Source: Trichosphaerium sp. ATCC 40318 (taxonomy: Eukaryota; Discosea; Flabellinia; Trichosidae). Taken from it: DNA of 64,000 bases. The notes under the pieces were generated by a model. That model was not told where the DNA came from, searched no databases, and was given only the letters and a program-made list of their open reading frames with translations. Position 1 is the stretch's first letter. Each line of letters opens with the position of its first letter. Location: the NCBI GenBank assembly GCA_038496445.1, contig JALMLS010000208.1, forward strand, positions 1 through 64,000, written 5' to 3'. Positions 1-9,332 of the stretch are shown here, piece after piece. The position numbers and the translations under genes are program-made.

Positions 1-885
1 TTGCCCATTTTCATCCCAATACTTGTAGTATCTTTCTTTACCATCAACATAAAAAATGTGAATCCGTAGTCGCTCATTGCGGTCCCAACGCTTGCAATCT
101 CCATGATTCACTCCATTTGTGGTATTACACAGGTCCCGTAGGACACCATTTTCATACCAAGACTTGTACTCTCCTTCAAGTTTGCCATTAACATAAACAC
201 AATGGCTTTTGATTTGACCATTGTCGTACCAAGATTTGCGCTCTCCATTAAGTTCATCATCAACATAACAACACTGGGCAATCAGGATACCATTTGTCCC
301 CCATTTCTCATGTTTACCTTCAAGTTTATCATTCTGAAAATGCGTGTGGCATACCAATTTACCACAGTCATCCCAATGCTTGTACTCTCCATCAAGTTTA
401 CCTTTTACAAAGTGGTATTTCTGCATCAAGTATCCATGATCATACCAACGCTTGTATTCTCCATCAAGTTGACCATTAGAAAAGTACCCTTGTTCAGAAA
501 GTTGACCATTCTCATGCCATCTTTTGAACTCTCCATGTAATTTACCATGTTCCCAATACTCTTGTATCATAATGGTGGGTTGAATAGCAATGTTTTCTTC
601 TAGATAATGAGGTTCAAATGTATATTCCAACATGCTCTTCAAGTAACTTGAGATTTGTGAGGGTGTTGTAGAATAAGGAAAGTAAATCGATCTACTTTTC
701 GATGGTGATATCGATCATTAAAAAAGTGAGAATACGTAAACTTCTCCCATTTCCCGTGTTTGTTCAAGTTATCATCAAATCTCGTGCTTACTGCCAAACA
801 TTTACATAAAAGCGGCCATTTGAGATATATTTCGTTGTCTAGATCAATGATATCACGATGTAGCTCAGTTGGGAGCTCTAGTAAG
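1..885 (-). pseudogene. F-box/MORN-repeat gene, 3' end outside window, 5' end degraded
   Basis: Read on the minus strand, positions 633 to 1 form an open frame from an ATG at 633, running off the window. It encodes successive MORN_2-type repeats with the pattern GEYKxWYxNGxL, followed by a YVNGKLEGE-like strand. Upstream (about 885-700) lies an F-box-like stretch (ELPTELHRDIIDLDNEIY) closely matching the N-terminus of the gene at 1269-1928. It is in a different frame from the MORN part, and no ATG opens it before an upstream stop. The simplest reading is a paralogue of the 1269-1928 gene whose F-box end has decayed by frameshift. An unrecognised intron or an expressed shorter MORN-only protein from the ATG at 633 are alternatives. 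MORN_2 repeats are known as protein- or membrane-association modules; no specific role can be inferred here. Confidence 0.6.
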
Positions 886-1268
886 TGATTTTCACATATT
901 AATGGTGCTATCTGTTTAATCTGTTAGTTAGCACTTTATATATATAACCAACGAGTACCTTGCGTTTAGTTGCCATTTGAGGTAGACAGAAAGAGTGCTC
1001 TCTTAAGTCGTTGAAGTAATTAAGTCCGCTTTTTATTAATACCAACGCTAGTTGATAAGACAGTTTAGAACCAACATTTTAACATCATACATAATAGCAA
1101 AATGGAAAGGATATTTAACTAAACTTCTTAGAAGTCCAAGTTTGTCTGCTGAAAAATCTCGAAGCAAGTGTTAGATAGTGGCTTATTTCTGTTTACTATT
1201 GTAAGAGGTATGGCGGTCTGAGTGATAGGAATAAAGGTTAACTTTATTACACGTCTTAAAGGCGTGAT
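886..1268. other. intergenic, no gene seen
   Basis: AT-rich spacer between the two MORN genes. I see no conserved coding frame or RNA-like structure. It probably holds the promoter of the left gene and the terminator of the right gene. Confidence 0.5.
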
Positions 1269-1928
1269 TTACATACAATAGAGCGTCCTTACACCATCAA
1301 CATAAAGAGTTTCAAAGCATGAAGCCCGGCCACGTAACCACTGCTTACATTTTCCTTCCAGCCTTCCATTGACGTAAAAACAATGCTTTCGCATTTTGCC
1401 AGTAGCATACCAACTCTTGTATTCTCCTTCCAATTCGCCATTGACATAATGGCTGTGCTCTTTTAATTGACCATTATGATACCATAGTTTAACCTCTCCT
1501 TCTCTCTTACCATTGACATAAAAACAACGCAATTCACAAAAACTGTACTCCTTCCACTCTCCTTCAAGTTTCCCACCAACATAATTATACTCAAGAGTTA
1601 AATCACCGTTTTTGCACCACACTTTCCATTCTCCTTCTTCTTTATCCATAACATAGTTACCTTGTGTTCTGAGCTTACCATTTTCATGCCATTGCTTGTA
1701 CTCTCCATGAAGGTTACCATGGTACCAATATTCTTGGCAAACAAGTGTCAACACTGGAGATGTCTTCATTTTGAGCCATTTACTATGTCTAGTCAAGTCA
1801 CCATCGAACCTTGATGAAGTTGCAGTGTATTTCGACAACAGTGGCCACTTGTAGTACACTTCAAAGTCTAAATCAATGATATCAAGTTGTAATTCGGTAG
1901 GAAGACGTAAGAGTAAAGCAGTATTCAT
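1269..1928 (-). CDS. F-box-like / MORN_2-repeat protein
   Basis: Single uninterrupted frame of 219 residues with an ATG at 1928. Residues 5-35 (LLLRLPTELQLDIIDLDFEV and following) have the LP-x-E-L-x-x-x-I pattern of an F-box helix. From about residue 68 there are about six MORN_2 units: HGEYKQWHENGKL, EGEWKVWCKNGDL, EGEWKEYSFCEL, EGEVKLWYHNGQL, EGEYKSWYATGKM and EGKCKQWLRG. F-box proteins usually recruit substrates to SCF ubiquitin ligases through Skp1; the MORN sheet would be the substrate- or membrane-binding part. That role is inferred from the family. The gene is intronless although genes at 14-24 kb and 34-42 kb are intron-rich. F-box/MORN combinations of this style are also known from nucleocytoplasmic giant viruses, so transfer in either direction is possible. 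Confidence 0.75.
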   Translation of the reverse strand: MNTALLLRLPTELQLDIIDLDFEVYYKWPLLSKYTATSSRFDGDLTRHSKWLKMKTSPVLTLVCQEYWYHGNLHGEYKQWHENGKLRTQGNYVMDKEEGEWKVWCKNGDLTLEYNYVGGKLEGEWKEYSFCELRCFYVNGKREGEVKLWYHNGQLKEHSHYVNGELEGEYKSWYATGKMRKHCFYVNGRLEGKCKQWLRGRASCFETLYVDGVRTLYCM

Positions 1929-2603
1929 CTTTTTCAGTTGTTAACGGCGTAATGGACGATTAGTTGTTGTAAAATCTTCAATTAGTTCGTAGAACGTTTT
2001 GTTATGTTGTTGTACCGGACAAGGCACGTGAATGGTACAGGAAGCTAATGTGTTATTACAGCGCAAACGGGTCAAAGCGAAGTCAAAGCTGCTGGTAGCG
2101 TACCTACTCCGCCAAGTATAAAGTACCTTGTAGTCGTGATCACGTTCCGGTAAGCATTTTGCTTGTAGTCAAAGGGTCATTATCACGTGTTTAATCTCAA
2201 GGTCGAATGTGCCAAAACGCAGAACTTTGAAATAATTTGTTTTGTTTGGTATGATTGCTACGCATAAACGAGTATTACCTTGATACATTTCGTGTCCGTG
2301 TTGGCCGCAATGGGTGATATTTCGGCAGTATTGCATGACACATCTTTCTGATTCCTTCTGTGGATGTGTAAACTCTCGTTTTAACTGTTTGAAGACCCTA
2401 ATATATTATCGTTTTAGGCAATAGCAAGTCGAGTATTGTACTCATTAAAGTGCTCCTTATAGTATGAGTGGTATGATTAAACTGTTTTTATTTCTACTCA
2501 GTATAGCATTAAAACCTTTGAGTGATTTGATGCATTCTTGTGTTACATTTTCACATTCAAGAATAGTAAGCTCACGCATCTTGTAATTCTGATACTGTCA
2601 TAT
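1929..2603. other. intergenic, no gene seen
   Basis: Spacer upstream of the MORN gene and downstream of the LRR gene. It holds two CACGTG palindromes (near 2026 and 2187) but no convincing coding frame. Confidence 0.5.
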
Positions 2604-3836
2604 TTAACCAAGATGAATGGTATGTACACCTGTAAGTGCTTTGAGGCCCTCATCTGTTATGTACTTGCAGCGCATGAGATTAATTTCATGAACACTTTTG
2701 AGAGCTTTAATGCCTTCATCTGTTACATCAGTGTCCATGAGATAAATACAATGAACGTTTTTGAGCGCTTTAATACCTTCATCTGTAAAGTGTTTACATC
2801 CACTAAGGTCTATTTCATAAGCATCTTTCAGAGCTTTTAAACCTTCATCTGCAACCTTTGTGTTTCTAAGAAATATAGTATGTACACCCTTTAAATATTT
2901 TATACCGACATCTGTCACATTAGGACAAAAACTAAGGTTGATTTCATGAACACCTTTAAGAGCTTTTAGACCTTCATCTGTAACATTAGTGTCCATAATA
3001 TCTATAGTATGTACACCTCCCAATGCCTCAATACCCTCATCTCGTACAAGAATACTACCACTTAGGTATATTTCATGAACACCTTTTAATGCTTTTACAC
3101 CCTCATCAGAAATAAGGGAACAATCAAACATACGTATTGTATGAACACCAGCTAGTGCTTTAAGATCACTATCATTGATTGTACTCTCAACCTCAGCTGT
3201 TGTTATGATCTTACGGCAACCAAATAGCATTGAATACAAAGTATTCTCTGTCATCCCACAAAGTCCAACCAAAGTGTTATTCATTATTCCCTTGTATTGT
3301 CTTATCTTTAAGATATCTTCAACATTGTTTAGGTAAATACAATAATATCCAACAACATCATGGACAATATCTGCCATCAAACGACATGTTTGAGCAACAC
3401 TGAATCTATCTTCTGCGTACTCAATGATACTTGAAATAATCTCAGGAGGAAAATCAAGAATATTTTGTACTTTGGTAGTCACGTGATAATTTCTATGTGC
3501 TATTGGTAAGCGAAAAAACCAAGAAGGCGGGAAAAACGCAAAATGTCGCATTTGGAAGGAGACGCACTTTTTTTTCTTTAATTGCTTTTGTTTTGGTAAT
3601 GTTACGCCAGTAGGACGCTGTGCGTGTTGATTGTGAACGTTTACGTCTGTTTCTGCATGTTCGAAGAGAATTTGATCCAGTTGTTGCGCCAGACGCGTGT
3701 TTGATGCGTTCAATACGGTTTCAAGCTGTTTTGTGAGTGTTTCGTGTTTATTCTCAGTAACTTTAATAAAAGCTTCCGAATGGTGATTACGATAATACTT
3801 CAACACTTGTTCTATCGAAACACCAGAAAAGTTCAT
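2604..3836 (-). CDS. F-box / leucine-rich-repeat protein
   Basis: Minus-strand frame; the first ATG in it is at 3836 (about 410 residues). The frame is open a further 54 nt upstream without an ATG. The N-terminal ~120 residues are polar, with no recognised domain and a Lys-rich patch. An F-box-like segment follows (NILDFPPEIISSIIEYAE, then AQTCRLMADIVHDVVGYY), the same layout as the LRR genes at 25.2 and 31 kb. The C-terminal ~200 residues are about nine 20-22-residue repeats of the form (V/I)TDEGhKALKGVHxIxLSxC. The protein stops right after a VHTIHL strand with no obvious cap. Expected role by family is an SCF substrate receptor. A TCACGTGA palindrome lies inside the frame near 3480, just before the F-box, so the unusual N-terminus could include an unspliced or misassigned first exon. 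Confidence 0.7.
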   Translation of the reverse strand: MNFSGVSIEQVLKYYRNHHSEAFIKVTENKHETLTKQLETVLNASNTRLAQQLDQILFEHAETDVNVHNQHAQRPTGVTLPKQKQLKKKKCVSFQMRHFAFFPPSWFFRLPIAHRNYHVTTKVQNILDFPPEIISSIIEYAEDRFSVAQTCRLMADIVHDVVGYYCIYLNNVEDILKIRQYKGIMNNTLVGLCGMTENTLYSMLFGCRKIITTAEVESTINDSDLKALAGVHTIRMFDCSLISDEGVKALKGVHEIYLSGSILVRDEGIEALGGVHTIDIMDTNVTDEGLKALKGVHEINLSFCPNVTDVGIKYLKGVHTIFLRNTKVADEGLKALKDAYEIDLSGCKHFTDEGIKALKNVHCIYLMDTDVTDEGIKALKSVHEINLMRCKYITDEGLKALTGVHTIHLG

Positions 3837-4186
3837 TCTGATTTGGGTTATCGTTCTTTTTTGTGAGCTATTTTCGATTTTGTCTAGCAAACTCTGCTTA
3901 GCATGCTGACTTAGGATTTGCCCTTAAGGCATGGCGAGCCTGACACTTTGCTATCAATATAACAAAGAATCTCAGCCTAGTGGCTATTATCATACAGCTT
4001 GTACTCTCCGTAGGTCTCCAGTGATGTAAAAAACAGTGCTCACTTGGCTAGTTGACTATGTTAGTTGAGGATTGGAGGATTACGTAATTGAATGGTTTAC
4101 CAGCAGGCAACAACAACTCTTAAGAATTCTTAACGCAAGTACTAATGGCAATATTGCGTATATCTGTTGTACATGTATCTCGTGGC
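3837..4186. other. intergenic, no complete gene
   Basis: Short AT-rich spacer between the LRR gene and the LRR remnant. Around 3985-4080 the minus strand has a faint MORN-like reading (YSGEYKLYD-like) too decayed to call. Confidence 0.3.
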
Positions 4187-4560
4187 TCAAAAAACAAGAA
4201 ACAATGCAGTGTTGATGATTTTTATTAATTCGAAACTATCAACTAATCGAGTTGTTATAATTTGAAGGGCTGCCTCAATATTGATGTCACTAGTTTGGAC
4301 AAGGCTTATACCCAGTGGTTCAATACAATCTTTTGAGATATCAACACCCTCTAAAAGGTTAATGAGTTTGAGAGATGTGAGGTGTTTCAAGCAATCATTT
4401 GTTATTTTGTAACCACAGTTCAGTAAAATCCTATCGAAGCCAATATTGTGACGGATAATGTCGTTATAGGCGACACATTGTAGAAGCTTGTATACGCTGT
4501 TTTTATTTAAATAACGAAAGTGAATACTACTCTGGCGGAAGCTGTGAAAGTAGAATGACT
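4187..4560 (-). pseudogene. F-box/LRR gene remnant with internal deletion
   Basis: A continuous minus-strand frame joins an F-box tail (HFRYLNKNSVYKLLQ, then VAYNDIIRHNIGFDRI) directly to a C-terminal LRR cap (ITNDCLKHLTSLKLINLLE) and a final segment like the ends of the genes at 26.3 and 31.5 kb. The F-box tail closely matches that of the gene at 32.3 kb (RYLNRQKRIQ, FNDIIRHNVGF). The GVHTI-type repeats that normally lie between are missing. No ATG opens the F-box part. I read it as a copy that lost its repeat array, probably by recombination between repeats. A short expressed protein from the ATG near 4390 is possible but unlikely. Confidence 0.6.
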
Positions 4561-4754
4561 TGTTCTGTCATTGTTTCATCGTATAACAAAACACGTATGA
4601 GATAAGTAGTGAAATCGATTTGTCACGTGATAAAATCACTGTTGACTGGATTAAGACCATTCAAAATAATCACGTGAATATCCATGTTTTTCTTCTAGTT
4701 GTTTTACCCTGCGTCGAACCAAACCACTTCATTGACGCAAGCTATAGATTAAAT

Positions 4755-6125
4755 ATGAACGTAAACAGTGCATTCTTTAATGAGATTCCGGTTGAAGTTG
4801 TCGTTCATGTTCTACAATTTGTTTCATTGTTAACTTTAAGATCAGTTGTCCTTGTATCTAGAATATTCGCTAAAATAGCTACAACTCACTTGGGATACGA
4901 TGGAGGAAGACGTATTATCCTCAAGAGAAAGAAGAAGCTAAAAAAGCTATTCAAGGAAGCGCCTCACCTCATCAAAACATGCAGAATCGATGTTAGGTTC
5001 TCAATCAAACAAAAACACTTGAAGCTCTTACAAGGAGCCTATAACCTCAAGCTTTATAGTAGAATTGACCACATTGACTTTGATGGCTTTAAGGTGAACA
5101 GCATTGATCTTACTAATTGTTTATACACATTTACTGACAAACATCTCAAACAACTTGCAGGAACAAAAAGAATTATAGCGAAGGGTTGTAGATTAATTAC
5201 AAGCAATGGTATTAACGCACTGTATGGAGTTCATGCAATTAATTTAAGCTTTTGTGGTAATCTTGGAGATGATTGTTTTACAGCATTGGCTGGAGTTCAT
5301 ACGATAAGTTTGGCTATTACAAATGTAACAGATAATGACATCAAGGCATTGGCTGGAGTTCATACAATTATTCTAAGCTTGTGTAAAGTGACTGATGTAG
5401 GAGTTAAGGCTTTGGCTGGTGTTCATACCATCTGTTTAACTCAGTGCAAGCATGTTACGGATGATGGCATTAAAGCACTGGCAGGGGTTAACACAATTAA
5501 GTTAAACTGGTGTACACAAGTTACTGAAGAGGGTATTGCAGCTTTAGCTGGTGTCCATAAAATTGAGCTCTATAAAACAAATGTTAGAGATGTTAAAGTG
5601 CTTGCTGGGGTACACACAGTGGGTTTAGGACATTGTACCATCACAAATGACATTGTTATAGCATTGGCAGGTGTTCATACTATTGGTCTAAACCATTGTG
5701 ACTCTGTTACAGATGACGGCATTAAAGCCTTGGCTGGTGTTCATACAATTGATATAAGCTTTTGTTTAAATATAACTGATTGTGGTATTGAAGCATTGGC
5801 AGGTGTTCATGCAATTAACATTAGTGGCACTAATGTAACGGATAAGGGTATCAAGGCTTTGGCTGGTGTACATACTATCAGTGTAAGTAGTACAAGAGTT
5901 ACAGATGACGGTGTTAAAGCGCTTGTTGGCGTTCATGCTATTGATTTGGCTTTTTGTAGAGCTGTCACAGATGATGGAGTTAAAGCCCTTGTAGGTGTTT
6001 ACTCAATTAACCTCAAAGGCACTGCAACTTCGAAGAAAATTTATAAATCACTTCCAGAAGTTAAACGACTTGAGCAAAAGCACTATACCTTTTACAGCTT
6101 TCCGTTATTTGATATTAAGATTTAG
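4755..6125 (+). CDS. F-box / leucine-rich-repeat protein (GVHTI array)
   Basis: I start this at the ATG at 4755 because the paralogue at 27625 begins with the same sequence (MNxNSAFFxEIPVEVxVH); the frame upstream has no ATG. About 456 residues. Residues 6-45 are an F-box (FFNEIPVEVVVHVLQFVSLL). A Lys-rich linker and a conserved block (RFSIKQKHLKLLQGAYNL) follow, then about 15 LRR units of the form VTDDGIKALAGVHTIxLxxC, 20-22 residues each, alternating C- and T-type asparagine-ladder positions. It ends with a basic tail. Intronless. Two CACGTG palindromes (4624, 4669) sit 85-130 bp upstream of the ATG and could be promoter sites. Likely an SCF adaptor by family; substrate unknown. The near-identity of adjacent repeats suggests recent repeat expansion or homogenisation. 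Confidence 0.8.
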   Translation: MNVNSAFFNEIPVEVVVHVLQFVSLLTLRSVVLVSRIFAKIATTHLGYDGGRRIILKRKKKLKKLFKEAPHLIKTCRIDVRFSIKQKHLKLLQGAYNLKLYSRIDHIDFDGFKVNSIDLTNCLYTFTDKHLKQLAGTKRIIAKGCRLITSNGINALYGVHAINLSFCGNLGDDCFTALAGVHTISLAITNVTDNDIKALAGVHTIILSLCKVTDVGVKALAGVHTICLTQCKHVTDDGIKALAGVNTIKLNWCTQVTEEGIAALAGVHKIELYKTNVRDVKVLAGVHTVGLGHCTITNDIVIALAGVHTIGLNHCDSVTDDGIKALAGVHTIDISFCLNITDCGIEALAGVHAINISGTNVTDKGIKALAGVHTISVSSTRVTDDGVKALVGVHAIDLAFCRAVTDDGVKALVGVYSINLKGTATSKKIYKSLPEVKRLEQKHYTFYSFPLFDIKI

Positions 6126-6566
6126 ATTCACCTATACACGTGCACATAATCAAATACCCTAAATAAAGTACAACAGAGTTGTATGTTGTCACAGCCATAG
6201 CTTGTTTCAAAAAAGCAATTGTTGCCTTAGTGTCGAAAATGCCATTTGTACCTACCAATTATTGAACCAAGAGGCAGCCCCACTTTATTCATAATAATTA
6301 CAAGGTAATTACATCGAAAAAAATCCTTCCCAGCTTGCTTGATCAGGCTCCGAAAAGTTCCCACAAATTTTGGAGCCACGTGCCAGCGTCGTACCATGAT
6401 TAACCTAAAAAACCATAAAAAGTAAAATATAAGGAAAGAAAATAAAAAAGTACTGAACCAATCGTACAATTGACAAGCATTGTTTTTGCAGCCAAGGTTA
6501 AAGTGAACATCATTTGTGTCAATCACTTAACACTACTTAACCAAAGTACGTCAGACACAACATGGC
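6126..6566. other. intergenic between LRR gene and LINE-1
   Basis: No gene seen. It contains CACGTG sites near 6134 and 6381. The minus-strand frame at 6227-6526 has no family resemblance and looks fortuitous. Confidence 0.4.
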
Positions 6567-7513
6567 GAAAAAAACTTCGATTTTTACGAAGTGTGCAACT
6601 TCTCTTAAAAATCGTTACAATCTATACCTTTGAACTATATTCAGTGCCTTATTGTTGTGTTTACGCTTCAATCTCTTCATGTCTGTTTGTCTACTCAAAT
6701 TATGTCCTGAATGCTCGAATATGTTTAAAGGTTACAACGGAAACCATCTATGCGTGGTTAGGTTGTACAAGGCCGTTTCCTTATAAAAAACAATGCATGC
6801 TCCCAAAAATAGAGTTATATACCTATCCTGTTACCTTTTACGCCCAAGAGGGCCCTTCCTACCCACTGAGCACTGTCTTACGCTTTTGTCTACATGTCTC
6901 GCGTTGTTTTAGCCTACCAGCGCCCCAAAATACCATCAACGCTATAAAACCATGCCTACACCGCTACTCCAGTCATCGTCTAAATATATTACGCGCAGAA
7001 AACTGCTTTCGCCACTGTGCTATAAAAACACAAATCAACATGCAGCAAACACACCTCAAGAACCACGATACCTCTAAACAACACACTACTCCCAAACTAC
7101 CAAAAAGGCAACACTATAAATGGCAAAAACCAAATCACAAACATTATACACTCCCGAACAAACACAAAGATTTCTCCGCTATGCACGCTGCAGAAGTAGC
7201 AAACCACGGCCTTATCTATGCCTATCATCAAACCTCTCAATATGCGGACAAATATAACTCTATTTATATCTCTGTAAATTCCAATAAAACAAACCCGATA
7301 AAAATTCGACCCGGTAAGTCCGCCCGAAGTCACACAAGATCCTGTAATACATACCACTATCACAACAAGCAAAACGTGAGTACCTATACGAATATCGCTA
7401 AATCTAGCTCGTGTAAAAAAATTTGCCTACGAAAACTGCACCTTATTAAATATATCAACAAGATTTTAACAACCAAACACCCACTACATTATCATCCATA
7501 CCACCAATGCATC

Positions 7514-9000
7514 ATGGCCGCCAATAATACCTCCACTGACTTCGACTTTGACGATCTCAATAACTTCGACTTTGCCATTGACAATGACCCTCCTTCTCCC
7601 AAAAAACCTTGCAATAATAAAGGCTTACCTCGTAGCCCTGTCGAGAAAGGTTACCAAAAATTGTATTGTAAAGAGCCTGTAATGATCAATGGTGACTGGC
7701 CAGTCATGGTAGTCCTCAACAACGGCGAAACCTCCTCAAGCGATGTCGAACTCTTCATTGGTTCCAAAGCCAATCACAACATCACCAAATACTCCGGCAG
7801 CATTCAATATCTCCCGATGTTATACGCCCACTTCCCAACCTCTCCTGATGCCGAAGACTTTGCCAACTGGGTCTGGACCAAGGGTGGCGAAGCATACTAC
7901 ATCGCCGACTTCAACCGTGCCATATGCAAGATCCAACGCGTCAACAATCAAAAGTCACGCCAACAATCCAACAACAACCGAAGCTCCAACAACAACAACA
8001 ACAACAACAACCGCAACAAGACCACACAAGTCGTTGGGCACTTTCTCTTGCACCAACAACGCGAGAATGTTGCCAACCTCTCACCTCATGCGCTAGCCCT
8101 CACCTCCTCTTGGGCCAACGACTCTTATGGAAAACTCCTCTTCTACTCTCCGGCTGGCAGAAACATTGCAGTTAGAGAAACTGGTGCGCTCGGCGTTCGT
8201 GGCGGTCCTGTATCTCTCGCAGCACCTATCCTACCTTACCATCCCTTCACGCTTATAGCGCCTCGCCTTCCAAAGCGCGCTGATCCAAACGAAGTCCACG
8301 CTGATGTCCTCGCCTCTCTTGCACCTCACGTTGACTTTGATCAAATTTTCGTGGCAAGCTCCATCTATGCCAAGTCCACCATAGGTTACGCTCTTATTAC
8401 CTTTGACACCCACACTGAAATGCAAGAAGAGCTCGACCGCATGTCTAACCGTACGCGCTACAAAGGTATTCTCAAAGGTTCTGGCCTCGAAATCATCAAC
8501 GAGGATTGGGACTATCGCAAGGATGAACCCAAAAATGCTGCTAAACTTGGTCTCGTAAAGGAGACAGAATATATTCGCCGCAAGGAGCGCGAATCCAAAG
8601 TCCAATCTCGTGCTACTAAAGCTCACTCTGCTGCCATTAAAAAACTGGGAAAAGGGTACGACTTCTCTCTTTCTCTTTTTTTCCAGTCTCTTGCTCGAAA
8701 CGCTTTTCCTCTCTCTCTTGCACTTTTACTCACACTTTATGTAGCCTCAAGGTTCTTGCTGGCAAACTGGAAAACCTCTCTCTCGCCGCTGCTCACAACG
8801 GTGAGCTCATTCGTTCCTTGGTTGATGCCCAAGACACCTCTCCTCCTGCTGATACGCCAATGGCAGATGTCGCTGCTGACATTGTCTTGGATGAAAATGT
8901 CGATCCAAATGCGGTACTTGGTAAACGTCGTAAGGTCCTTAAGAGCGCCAAGAGCGTTAAAAGGAGACGTAGCGCCAGAATTCTCATCGAAGAAGATTAG
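7514..9000 (+). CDS. LINE-1 ORF1 protein (probably spliced, 8656-8744 removed)
   Basis: The ATG at 7514 opens an acidic Asp/Phe-rich N-terminus (DFDFDDLNNFDFAIDND), a conserved-looking middle, an Asn-rich run near 7978-8020 and a charged helical segment ending at AAIKKLGK. A GT-AG interval of 89 nt then joins in frame to LKVLAGKLENLSLA and a C-terminus ending in basic clusters (GKRRKVLKSAKSVKRRRSA) with TAG at 8998-9000. Basic tails like this suit RNA binding and nuclear localisation, the usual work of ORF1 proteins in the retrotransposon RNP. Without splicing the same frame stays open to 9358, giving a hydrophobic low-quality tail that overlaps ORF2. The frame is also open far upstream of 7514 but without an ATG or any recognisable domain. 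Confidence 0.6.
8656..8744 (+). other. putative spliceosomal intron inside LINE-1 ORF1
   Basis: GTACGA donor, pyrimidine-rich body and TTTATGTAG acceptor, matching host introns in size and signals. Removing 89 nt shifts from the hydrophobic frame into the charged frame that ends at 9000. The element was presumably copied from unspliced RNA, so the intron would be retained in genomic copies. Confidence 0.5.
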
Positions 9001-9332
9001 ACTACCATCAAGTTGTAACTGTAAAGTTTACTGTAGTCCAAATACATATAATATTGTTGTTTATTGCCTTAGTACATTTTTTCTTTCTTGCTCGTTACTT
9101 TTTAGACACACTGACCAATGTCTCCTCCTTTCTAACTTGCCTATCATCGCCTTGGTTGTCTTCTTATCAGCAGCCGTAGTTGAGACAGAAACTTTACACA
9201 CAATAAAACCACTCGTACTTTTCTCTAATCCTCCTCTCTTTCTCCCTTCTGGTATCAATAGTATACCACCTTGCAACCTTCGTTATCTGCACTGTGGCTG
9301 GTGTTTCTTCTTTCCTTGTTTTCTTATGACTC

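Noticed and set aside
2538-2840. Plus-strand ORF of 100 residues
   Set aside because: It lies opposite the LRR array of the 2604-3836 gene, and its repeats are the antisense of the LRR units.
6470-7513. A 962-residue protein starting before ORF1
   Set aside because: The frame is open but starts without an ATG, has no domain-like sequence before 7514, and the A/C-rich strand has few stop codons by composition.
7924-8175. Gln-rich ORF (poly-Q) on the plus strand
   Set aside because: It is a shifted reading of the Asn-rich CAA/AAC tract in ORF1; the Asn frame belongs to the longer conserved protein.
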